64,000 nucleotides of DNA, taken from the NCBI GenBank assembly GCA_022925895.1, contig JAKSYS010000174.1:1-64000 (forward strand). The letters run 5' to 3'. Under the pieces are notes generated by a model. The model did not search any database, was not told where the DNA came from, and saw only the letters and a program-made list of their open reading frames with translations. A program made the translations under genes and the position numbers. Each line of letters begins with the position of its first letter. Position 1 is the first letter of the stretch. Below are positions 42,971-54,016 of the stretch, one piece after another. The DNA is from Fragilaria crotonensis (lineage: Eukaryota > Bacillariophyta > Fragilariophyceae > Fragilariales > Fragilariaceae).

Positions 42971-45900
42971 GTCCTTATTTCGAATCTCCCATAGGGCCCA
43001 CCATTGCTCCCAAATTATCCCAATAATGGCAACTTGCCATCGGAGACCAGTCTGTTTCGCAGTCTTCTTCGCAGCCGGAGCCGTTTCTGCTGCCGTCTTT
43101 GCATAGTAGTTCTCTTGTATGTCGCTCCATTCGTTACTGAACCGTCCTAAGAATAGCTGCTGCCATCCAATATCATTCTGCTGACGGATTAAGCGGTGGA
43201 CATCTTTTGGATACTGCTGAGGATTCAATTGGTACTCATCGGTATCACTTTGGAGCCATCCGGTGAGTGCATCCCGGAGAACTGTCTTTAACAACGGTCT
43301 GGTTCTAAGGGCCTCACAGCGCTCGTCGACTTTTGTATCACTTGAGCTCGCCAGGTCCCTCGATTCGCGTGGGGACATCGGAGTATATGACACCAATCTT
43401 CCGCAACTGCATGACATAGCGGGCACTGGTTTCGGTGGATCTCTCCGATGTACATTTTTTCCTGTGGGAAGGATCTCGTGGACCAATTTAGTGTAGTGTG
43501 TCTTCCGTTTAATTTGTTTCCGTAGACTTGAACCGTGCGCTCTCCAGTTCACGTTATTCATGACGCTTGCGGACCACCCATATCGTTCTTGGATATGCTT
43601 TGCTAAACCTGGTTTCGTCGCCTGATATCTTATGGCGGATTCGTAGTTTTTTGTCATGCTGCCATTTGGCGTAACCAGGTGCACTCCTGCAGTGTCTGTG
43701 AGGAGAACGATGGGTCGTGACATGCCTTGCTCGCACTGGTACGTGGTAGCCATTAGATCTGCGTCCACGTTGAGTTGTGCTAAAAGAGGAAGACGTGCGT
43801 ACGCAACTTTCCGATCTTGATGTCCCCTCACGTGTTGAAGAGTTATTCCTGGCCAGCGCTGAAGTTCCGTGAGGACGCTACTTAGCAGGTCCCATTCGGG
43901 GCACTTCACGTCAAGATGCTTGACTTGTTTCAATGTTGAATACATTGTTCCGCATGCGGGTTCGTCCTGTGGTGATGGCGGCACTGTGATAGATTCCAAC
44001 AGACTTTGACTATCGGTTGCTAAGATTCCCGTCCATGGCTCCGTTTGGGTTGTGAACTCTGCCAGCCTTCGAAGGTAGCATAAAATAGCGAGCATACCGT
44101 ATGCTTCTGCTCTGTACGAGTCAACCTTGGCGCCCCGTGCTGGTCCCATACCTCGAACAGCTCTGTCCCCTAGATCCGAGCTGATCATCCATCCATATGC
44201 TCCTTGGTTGTCCGTCCACACGGAACCATCGCTTACCGCCTGAATACCATGAGACAAGACCTCGCTTACTGTAAAGGCATCTTCCGACATATCTACGTGT
44301 TGTAACAATTCAGCTTCCCATGACGGGAGACTGTTCACAAAAGCTTCAAACGTCGCCACAGGTTGTACGTTATTGGTTGAGAAGTCCGTGGCCGCGCGAT
44401 AGACTAAATTCCAGAGGTTTGGGGCTCGAAGGTCGACATTGCTGGGAGACGCATGAGGTGGTAAGTCTTTCCACGCTCGACACTGCGTTGTTTCCCGGTA
44501 TACCCACGGACTTTCCGTTTGGATACACCTTGTATATTCCTCGCTATTTATGCGGACCCATAGGATAGTATCTGATCCGCATAACGCTTCGTGTTCCAAG
44601 TATGCGTGATGTTGTTGTCGTTGAGATGGCGTGGGTTGGGTCCAATGGCCTAATGGTTCGCGCAACTTCCCTTCCTTGTCGCTCCACAACGTCTTACACA
44701 TTCGCCGCCATAACGTCCACTCTTGGTCCGATGGCCGCTCTTGATAGATAACGTTGCCATGTGTTGTGCTTGCCACAAGTGAGGATTCCCCAGTCCATTT
44801 CGGTTTGTCCAGATACTTCCCATTAATGCTCGAGATATCCGCTAACGTCACCGCTTTCAGATACAATCGACAATAGTTTAACCTCCGTATTTCCGCATCG
44901 GTAAATTTGTGTGAATCCAAAATTGCGTCCATCAAGTGGTGGTCGTACCGTCGTTGGAGCTTTGGTATGGATGGAGCATCCACCTGTAAATACATGTCCG
45001 TTTCAGCTAAGAATGTTCTGAGTGATCCCAACCATTTGGATTCAAGGTGGGGAGGGATGTTTTACGTTTTCCAGAATAGAGTATGACACGCCTGTTTGCT
45101 GTTGAAACCACGATACCGCAATTCGAAGAAGTTTGCCGGCTGTGGACTTGAGTCTCCAATGGCGAAGGAACATCGTAACCTGCCCTGCTCCTTGTTGCAC
45201 GTACAAGTGTCGGAAATTTGCTCCACCCAAGTCAATGGCCCATAAAGGATTTCCCGTTTTGTATTACGATTATATCCGCATCGCGCCACTATGATAGACA
45301 TTGCTTTCCGTTGAATAGTCGCGAGTTGCTGCTTTTTAAGAGACGAACACGCCAGCGGGTAACCCACGCTAGGAAGGTAACATGCGTAGTAGTATGTCCA
45401 AGCTTCCAGTTGCGACAATGGGCATGTCCACAGGAACGCCACAGCGTCGTCGCTTTTCTTTTAGTTGGCGAAACTGTTCCATTTGGTTTCCTACCGGTGC
45501 TTTGTAGTGTCCCAAGGTTTTATGCGCATCATATACCGAGAGTAATTTGAGTTGATGGGTTTCGTTTGTTTGTTGATCTTGTACTTGTAAGATATCTTGA
45601 AACTCTTCGTGGAAAGGGACTAGCACTGGGGCGCCTTGACGCGAGAATTTCCATTGCATGACATGACTCGAGCATTTAGACAGCTCTAATGCACCGCCAC
45701 TAGCGTGTAACAGATCGCTCCATTCTTGCGCATTCTTCTGGGTTTGAGTAAACAGTTGTTTCACTGTAGTTGTGGAGCCATCCGATTCAAACTGATTCGT
45801 TTGGCCGTTGCAATCGTCGACAAAGCTGATCAGTCCAAGCGTTGCTGTGGTTTCCTTCTCATTCTCGGTTCCGACATACTGCGCGGGAACGGCGACTTGA

Positions 45901-48735
45901 TCGTACCCATCCAACAAAGCACTTGACAACATACACCAGATCCCTGGAGAATTTGCGCTTCCTTGGCCTGTCCCATAGATCGGGAACGAGTCTTCGTGTC
46001 GATACCCCGTGGATGCCAGTCCCAATTCGGTACGTATCCTATACTCCGCCGTTGACAGGGTTGTAACATTTGTCTGCGTCACCTCCACTGGGACTCCGAA
46101 CTTCCGACTTGCTAGCATGCCCAAATTGGGAATGATGCGATCGTAGCACGCGGTGGCGTCGTAGTTTGTTAAGATTACCGGTTTCCTGGTTGCTCTGGAG
46201 ATTTCGCATTGTAACTCTTCGATGAAGACTGGATCCGGAGCGCATCGGGCAGCCCGGGAACCATATTGCCCATCATTCAACGCCTGGCTGTCTTCTGCTT
46301 TCTGCATCGCCTCTCGCCACTTAACTCCGAGGTGCCAAATTAAAGTCTGCTTCATATATATGAATAACTCTCGTACGATGAAGATGGACGTTATCGGGGT
46401 CTTTGAATAAAATGGTATTCGCGATGATTTGCCATCGTTTGTATGAATACCCTCTCTTCAGTGCATAATTCAGCATGTTGAGATGCAAGCAGAACAACTC
46501 GTGCTGTTTGAAGTCCAGTTCCTCCCTTTGTTGTTTAAATTCGGGCGTGAGTTCATCATCTGAGGCGTCCGTCTTGTAGCTGTGCTTGGCAATCAGTGCC
46601 TTGTAGTGACCAAGGTGAAGTCCAGAGGGAGATGTTGTCGTCGACTCTGTCCATACCCGAAGTTTGCCTTCAAACTCTTCTTCTGTGATGGTTGGCTTCG
46701 ATGGATTTTGACGGATGTCGTGTACTTGTTTCATGTGGCTCAACAAAAGTTGTACGTTACCATGTAAGGTAGTACTATTGTATACGCCATCTAAGATCTG
46801 TTGACCGTGCAGGGTTGCTCCATCCATTCCCAAGTCTGTGGCAAGGGGTGGTACCGTGAACGGTGTTCCGAACGCTTGGCCGAAATGGTTGCGATTCCGT
46901 TGTTGCAATCTTTCCAGGACTTCGGTAGGGACATCAATTTGGATCCAGTCCGTACATGTTTTTGGGTCCTCACCTTCTAACCGGGGAACTTCCACTCTTG
47001 TTACTCCTTGTCTCGTGTGAGTTTTCCGCACATTTGCCAATTTCTTGAACATATTTTTTATGTCCTCCGCCTTTTTTAGCCGTCGTATCTGAATTGCCGT
47101 TTTCCGATCAGCCGAATCCATTGATTGCTCCAAGTTGTGAAGCTTCTGTTTGAGTTCTTGATCTCGTCTTTCCGTGCTCGTCGCCACCAGTTCTTTGATT
47201 TCCTGATCCATGGCTCGCATTGCACTCGAGCATGTCTGAACTGTTTCAGGGAGTTCGAAGGGGTTATCCAATGACCTCGCGTCCTTACGCAGTATTTCGT
47301 GATGGTTCAAGCCAGTCTTCAGGGCTGTTAATTGTTTGGTGAGGACGAGCTTTTTCTTACGAGCCTGGGCCAGTGCAACCGACCAGGCTGGTTCGAATAC
47401 CTTTGGGAGATCCTTTTCAGCGTTCAGGCTTGCATCCAGAATGTCGCGATCTAAACGCTCCGCAAATGCGTGGCGATCACCTGGTGTTTGGAGTCGATCC
47501 GATCGTTCAAACGCATTACATTTTGTGAGCAGTTCGTGTTTCCTGCGGATATATGCTGTTACCTGTTTATGGTGGCGTGACGAGAGTTCCCGTGTGGTGC
47601 GGTTTACCAGAGTTTGGGTGTCCGATCCGAACAATACGTCCGTCTTGAAATCCATAAAATATCCCCGATGATCGGTCGCCACACCGTTGTTGAAGGCTTC
47701 ATACCCAGCTCTGAGTACTGCGTTGCATACTGAGGGACTCGCGAGTGCATAATCTAGTCGCTTCGATCCTCGTGCATACGTTGCCGGTGGTGCTGAGGAA
47801 TGGCGGCTGGCCATAATGTCCAGTAAGTGATGATCACTTGCAATTTTACTCATGCCGTCGGGATCCGTTCCCAGAGTTTCATTGAAGTCACCAATGAGTA
47901 GAATTTCACATCCGTCGTCTTGATACTCTTTCAACCACTTTGATAAGTCGCGTCGAAACGCTACTCTAGGATTTGAAATTTTATCTTCCGATTGAAGCAA
48001 TAAGCTAACATGTTGTGCTGCGACTGTTATCTTTCCTGCGATGCCACCTTTGACAATAGGTTGATATGCGGATATAATTGCCACTTTCCTCCCAGCTCGA
48101 CCTTGGAAGACTTGACTTGACCACCTACCCCACTTGTCTCGGTCTTGTTTACACAGGCGACCAGTTAGTGAGCCAACTGTCATAACCATAGTGCCTCCAG
48201 GTTTAAACGGCGTTTGGAATGGAATTGGTGAGGTGCCCACCACGATGCGACTGCGTTCCCAATGTTGGTTCGCAGTATTAAACAGTATGTTTCTGACTGA
48301 TGCTTGTGTAGTATCCACGTTATGTTCTTGCCCGCAAAAAACATCAGCCTGTATCTCCTTGATATATCGACACACGGAGTCAAACTTGCCCCCTTTTTTA
48401 TCTAATTGTAACCCGTTTAAGTTTATTGCATAAACTCGAGTAACATTTGGTTCTTTGCCTTGGCATTCGTCGCCCCAAGGGTTATTTGTGCGGCTGTTCT
48501 CCACGGTAAGTGCTGTTGATCTTGGCGTGGTAGTGACGGTTTCCTCTTCTGTTTTGTTCGTCCGCGACAGAAGACGGTGCCATTGAGCTTGTGCTTTCTG
48601 TAATGTTGTAAGCAGAGGCGTCGGAGGCACCCTCGTATCCTCTCGCTGGACTGGTACTGCTTGTTGTGGTTCTGGTGAAGGAAGAGTCGTTCGCCGACCT
48701 CCTCCTTCGGGTACGCGATCGTACACCCGATTCAT
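42971..48735 (-). pseudogene. LINE B ORF2 (endonuclease, reverse transcriptase, RNase H), broken and truncated
   Basis: Domains in order: endonuclease (RVYAINLNGLQLDKKGGKFD, CGQEHNVD, LIGDFNETLGTDP, TDHRGYFMDFK); reverse transcriptase (TNYDATACYDRIIPNLGMLA, GTGQGSANSPGIWCMLSS, FVDDCNGQTNQF); RNase H (AVSDGSVWTDNQGAYGW, KVDSYRAEAYGMLAIL, ATDSQSLLESI, VRGHQDRKVAYARLPLLAQL). The C-terminal zinc-finger area is degenerate (PAMSCSCGRL). Frame changes lie near 46335, 45430, 45220 and 45050. Sequence stops at about 42971, short of the normal C-terminus. Confidence 0.8.
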
Positions 48736-51700
48736 GGAGTTTTCGCCCCAACTGGACCCGTTTCTGATGTGTATTGGGGATCCAGGGGAGCTGGCTTGGA
48801 TGAATGTGACGTCCTATTTTGTTCTCGTGTTTGGTTGGCATGTTCGTTTGTGAGCCTCAATGGATCCTCACCAGATGGTGACGTCAATTCGTCGCTGAGT
48901 GGAGTTCCAGTCACCGAGAGTTCGTCCTTATCGACATCATCGAATCTTGCAGTTAGGTTTCTGCTGACTTCGTCGCTTTGTTGAGTGGACAGGTCATGTT
49001 CGAACTCCTCTTCTGTGGTATCTTGAATATTGTCCTCAACATCCTCAAATGTCGTGTCGTTTACATCAATCGACTCGTCTGTCAGGTCTAGGAGCATGCC
49101 ATGTTCTTGTTCGCCGCGGTAGTCACGTTGGGAGAGTGTAATTCCTTTGCGGGTTCTTTTTGGTGGCGGAGATCGGACAATAGTCGCATCAATCTCTCCA
49201 AAGTGCTCTGGTACGCTGGTGCTTCCTGATCTTTGTGAGCTGGAAGACAACATATGATCTCGGTTTATCATGCCTATGCGACCTGGAACAGGTGTCGGCA
49301 TGAATTGGGAAGCAGCTTGCTGGGACTCATTTCGCGCCGCGATATCTTGTGCCATCAGCCCAAACATTCTGGCAAGTTCTGCTCGTATGTCCGTCATTGA
49401 GTTCGTCAAGATACTCACATTCTCACCCGATGTTAGTAGGTGTTCTCCTATTTGTTCGAATTGCATTGCTGTATTGTCCTGAATCTCCGACAAGCAACCC
49501 GAAATCTTCCTGGGTGTTGACTGAATCTTCTAATTTTTCACCACATGTTTCAGTTCTGTCTGAACCGCATCGATCTTTTGACTGGTATCCGTCGCAAAGG
49601 TGTGAAACTTTTCTTCTAATGATTCCAGTTGCCTTGATGCTGCTCGTCCCGCTAGTTGCAACGTTTCCAACTTTTTCTTCGTTGCGTGTTCCAATTCTCG
49701 AAGTTTTGCCTGATACTTGGATTCGGATGCCAATGTCAACGATTGTGTTGATGCTGTACTGAGTTCGTCCGTACCCACTGAAGTGCGACCCTCCGTACTT
49801 GACGAGTCTTCTTCGTTCACTTGTTGTTGTTGCGCAGCTCGTGCCTCAGGAGGTTTTTTCCATGCATTCTTTGAAGGCTGGCTCGTAGAAGACATTTTCT
49901 TTCGGTTCTGTTTTCCATCTGCCGACTTCGAAGGGTTATGTTTTATCTCATACGATGGTAACTTCTGCCATACCGCGGCGGTCGAGAGATTTCCAATCAG
50001 TAGGACATTGGAGTCCGCTGCCGTCTTGATGTGTATCTCGTCTGGGAGGTCCGGAACGCTATCTCGGAACCGGGCTTCCCTATGGCTTGGGGGTGAGAGT
50101 CTCATGCGATACTGCCTGAGCTCTTCCGTTGCTTGTTCGTGGTAGTGGACTGGTGCCAAGAAATATGCCTTTCTCTCTTTTGTTCCATTAACAACATCGC
50201 ACAACGCAGATGATCCGTCGCTGAGTTTTAATGTCGTGGCCCATTCCCGTGTTGACCGTTTTTGGATACTGCCATCGTTGCAGTATTCGATACGTTGTTG
50301 ATCCAGATGAAAGATAGAAGGGGACAGTTGTAAAGCTTTGACAGAATGTAGCCATTTTTCATGAAACTTAAACTGGTTGTTGATTTGGTCCTCTGTCATA
50401 GCGCTGAATATATATCGCGGGAGAAAAGTAGCCGTGCCGTTGCCATTTAGGACTTTTAATAATGCTTGACACACAGGAGTTACGTGGCGTTCTCCACAGT
50501 GGATTGCTAAATGCGGAATGACTTGATCCATTGGGGTTTTCTTGTGGCGCTCAATATCGAAGTATGGTGTGACGTCTGGCATCTCACTGCGAAGGTATTG
50601 AGTATAGCGATGTGTCGACGTTGTGTTTGGCGCCTTTAGTAAGATATACCCTGCGACGACCGATTTCCCTCCAGTACTGCTGGAATTAGAGATTTTTATT
50701 TCCACATTGTTATCTTTCAATGTCTGTTTCTTCCCGGGTGTGGTTTGCCATTTGATTGGATTATCATTAAAGCCCACTCGAACTCCAAAAACTATCTGTG
50801 ATGTCATTTTAATAAACGAGATGTGGGGGGAGACGTAATCTCTAAGTTCCGCTCCTGTCAGGTTTGATACAACCGCTGATGCCTTAAGATCTTTGCTTTC
50901 CCAACGATACAGCATACCTTCCTTGTCGTCGAGAACCGAAGAGAGCAGGGTTTGAATCGTTGTGTTGAGCTTTTCCTTATCTTGTTCATACTGTTGGATG
51001 CCTCCCACTGGTTTCCACTTTACCGTCAGCCGATGTGTGCCATCATTTACTGGTACATTGTGAAAAGCTTGCAGCTTTGGTAATGCGTCCGACCATGTCG
51101 CTGTTGTGGTTCCTTTACTATGATCTTCCTCCATAAGAACCGCATCTTCATCTTCTTCCTGAACTGTAGACACTTGTGGTAGTTTAGAAGCTGGTTTCAT
51201 ATGCTTTTGATATCGCTTCGATTGCTTGAGCTGGTTATGGAGCTCTTTGATTGCTTGCCTGGCCGGAATGTTGCTGTGTTTTTCCATGTCACTGATATGT
51301 CGTTGTGCTTTCGTTCCGTTAATTTGCAGTTCTGTGGTTTGGGTTGGCGTTGCGATTTCCGTTTCTTTAGGTGGACTTTTGCCTCTACGCCTGCCGCGTT
51401 CAGGTACATCAATCCATCCATCGGAGTCTTTGTTTCCTGTGCTAACGTCTTCCATGGAGGTATCCGCATCTTTTAGAATTTTCCATTCCTTCAATGTTGC
51501 GAGAGTATCGACTTGCAACGATTCGGGTTCATGATATGCGACGTAGATGTGGCTATAGTTTGTCGTCCATTCTTGCAACTTTTCTGAGATCTCGAACTCT
51601 CTATCCAAGTGATACATGAATTGGTACCAGATGGCTTTGTGTACCGCCAAAGGATTGTTGTCAAAGTTACTCCACAATTCTTCAAATTTGCTACAATCTT

Positions 51701-51944
51701 CGTACCCAAAGAATCCTAATTCCAGATAACGAGCCCATCCCGTCGGCGTTCCTCCATATTTCTGGTATCGATTGGCATTTTCGTTTCGACGGTTGCGTTC
51801 ACTGTCCGTAAACCAATCCGGACCATCTGGATATGGAATTTCTTCCCACTGGTCGCATTCGAACCCATACACAGAGTGCTCTACTTCCTCGAAGGTAGGA
51901 TACGCTGGGGGTGGCGGCATCGCCGCTTCGTCGGTCATGGTCAA
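48732..51944 (-). pseudogene. LINE B ORF1, two small frame changes
   Basis: The first 804 codons (51944-49530) contain SPHISFIKMTSQIVFGVRVG, YILLKAPNTTSTHRYTQYLR and a C-terminal coiled coil (KLRELEHATKKKLETLQLAG with QLESLEEKFHTFATDTSQK). After small indels near 49530 and 49500 the frame continues from about 49493 as LSEIQDNTAMQFEQIGEHLL and ends at 48732, overlapping the ORF2 ATG by four bases. No zinc knuckle was noticed. It is longer and more divergent than the ORF1 of LINEs A and C. Confidence 0.72.
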
Positions 51945-52231
51945 TCAACGGTTGGTTACGCTACGATTTCCTATTTAAAGTACGTACGTTCGGGCTGCGG
52001 ACAGACCGTTCACTCGTAAATTTAAATTAGAAAATTGTGTAGATGCACATGCATGTAGTACACGTATTAGTGATTCGTGATGATGTTGAAGTACTTGCAT
52101 TGCCAACAGAGTAGCCTGTATGGTAGAAAGCCTTGCACCGCTTATTACCTCCTCTATATTATGTACTCGGCTACAAGCACTGTTACGTACACAAGTTAAA
52201 AGCAAGAACAAAATACCGTAAAGACACTGCG

Positions 52232-52400
52232 CACCTCAATTAACTTTCAAAACCCCACCTCACCTCCCACCATCAGTGAACTTGTGAGTGACAGTGATAC
52301 GCTCAGCAAACCTGCGTGTAGCCTGTAGAGTCGATTGTGTTACAACTGGGACCGTATACATACTACATACAGTATCGAGAAGCAACAATTGAAAACAAGG
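52232..52400 (+). promoter_or_regulatory. Orphan RNase H1-type promoter module and leader, copy 2
   Basis: Same structure as 38157-38319, with TGTGAGTGACAGTGATACGC preserved. It is fused to the antisense end of the second truncated NSE4 at about 52400. Confidence 0.55.
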
Positions 52401-53337
52401 TCGTTGGTCTTGTAAATGGATGCTCTGCCGTCTTTGAGAAGAAACGAGAAATGAAAAGTGTTTTCGACTGTTTGTGTGAATGACTTTGGGTTGAAGAGGT
52501 ACTCAATCGCGCAAACCTCACCGACTCGCTGTCGCTTTTCCGGTTCGAGTTCGTCCAAATTGCATTCCTCAGCGAGACGTTTGAGTTCTTCTTTTGACTT
52601 CTTAGTGAGAACATCTGACACCGTACGAATGTTTTGCTCGACTGCTGATAGTTTATCAGCATCCTTTTCTTGTATTTTGACCTCTTCTGGTTTCTCCTCT
52701 TCTTCGTTGTCACTGTCGCTCTGTTTGTTGCGACGCTCCGCCTTTTTCCGTTCTTTTGGAGTATAATCTGAATGGAGGGGTCCAGCCAAAAACTTGATAT
52801 TCGAGGGGAGGGCGTTGAAGCAAACGCCAACTTCCGCTCCAAGCTTCTTCCAGTCAAAGGCACGATTCGAGGATAGTTTCGTTCTGAGTTTGGTGCAGAA
52901 CCGAATAGCATCATAGCGGGGAACCTGCGTGGAGAATGATTAGAGACACATTCGTGCACCGACTCGTGCTTCAATTCAGAATTGACTCATGCACGCATTG
53001 CATCTTATCATCGACTCACCTCCACCAACTTATCCACTTGCCTCGCCGCACGAGTCGCCAAAAAGTCTAAATTATCTCCATCCAACACGGCCTCCCGTGT
53101 ATACCTGACTTGATCCCAAAGTATATTATTCTTGTGACGCATCTTCTCAAACTTGGAGGAGGTTGCGTCTGCCAATTCATCCGCATTATCTTGAATCTTT
53201 TTGTTCAATTCTCGGAGGGATTGCCGCAATTCGCGACGTTGGGCATCGGTTTGACCCGAATTCTCCATGACGGAAAGACGCTGCTTACGCCGATTCGACG
53301 CAGCACCTTCCGCTGGAATACCCACTGCTTTTGGCAT
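52340..53337 (-). pseudogene. Truncated NSE4 copy 2, frame open but C-terminus replaced
   Basis: Exon 1 (53337-53020) is identical in protein to copy 1. The donor is GTGAGT. Exon 2 (52924-52340) keeps the frame through AFDWKKLGAEVG to IYKTND and then runs into the reversed RNase H1 leader (LVFNCCFSILYVVCIRSQL, stop at 52340). Spliced, it would give about 300 aa lacking the INMRDW...PHRT C-terminal segment of the 347-aa parent. It could still make a shortened protein with the SMC6-binding N-terminal half, but probably not a functional kleisin. Unlike copy 1 it has no frame break within exon 2. Confidence 0.8.
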
Positions 53338-53804
53338 TGTTTTCTCTTGATGGAATGAGGTTCAGGATGATTGATGATCGATGAATGTTCGATGATTGTT
53401 GATACAATTATCGATTGGCACAAATGCACACCCTTCCACAACAAATGAGACAGGTGTGGCACGATGCTGGACGTGACGACTGGGTTCTTCGCTGTGGTGC
53501 GCCAAGGTTTGAATCGGCGCCTACGGATCTGCAGTACCTGAGCCACCGTAGACATTGAATTCCTTCGTCCCTGTTCCCTGTTGTAGCATCTGTTACTGTA
53601 GTGATGTGTACAGTACTAGTAAATCTTCATATCCAGTACATGGAGGAGGAGGCAATGTGGTTTCAATCTGGATGCTATTCATACGCGATGTTATGTATTA
53701 CCTCCACGCAGGCGCAAGCACTACATACAAGTCCTCATCTTGAAAGAAACAAAATAAGCACTTTGGAGTTATACATGTACAAAGATTGTTGTACTGTACG
53801 CTAT

Positions 53805-53876
53805 ACCCGCAAATTAACTTTCATCACACCCCCCCCCCAACCCCCACCTCCCACCATTACCGAACTGTGAGTGACA
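53805..53876 (+). promoter_or_regulatory. Promoter-like module of RNase H1 copy 2, interrupted by LINE C
   Basis: AAATTAACTTTCATCACACC, a C/CT-rich run and TACCGAACTGTGAGTGACA are here. The remaining AGTGACACCCTCATCAAAAC lies at 62399 onward, beyond LINE C. The insertion therefore separates the upstream half of the module from the gene. Confidence 0.55.
53858..53876. repeat. Target-site duplication of LINE C, 3' side
   Basis: TACCGAACTGTGAGTGACA, repeated exactly at 62381-62399. Confidence 0.9.
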
Positions 53877-54016
53877 AAAAAAAAAAAAAACCGAAAATCT
53901 ATTTTACGTGCTGTTGCGTTGTCCGAAGAAAAAACAATCAACCCGCACGGCTCGACGGAGTCTTGAGCAGACGACGTCGAACAAACAGCTGACCTCCCGC
54001 AAGTATCTCTGCGCCC

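Larger units (their letters stand above)
42971..52040 (-). mobile_element. LINE B: non-LTR retrotransposon, 3' end missing
   Basis: Same architecture as LINEs A and C. It has a 5' UTR (to about 52040), ORF1 from 51944 and ORF2 from 48735, with the ORF1 stop and ORF2 start overlapping as ATGA. Homology to LINE C ORF2 stops after WEIRNKD at about 42971. The final 100 or so residues and the 3' UTR are absent, so no 3' tail or target-site duplication can be found. This is opposite to the usual 5' truncation and indicates a later deletion or rearrangement. ORF1 has two small frame changes and ORF2 four, so it is dead. Confidence 0.8.
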
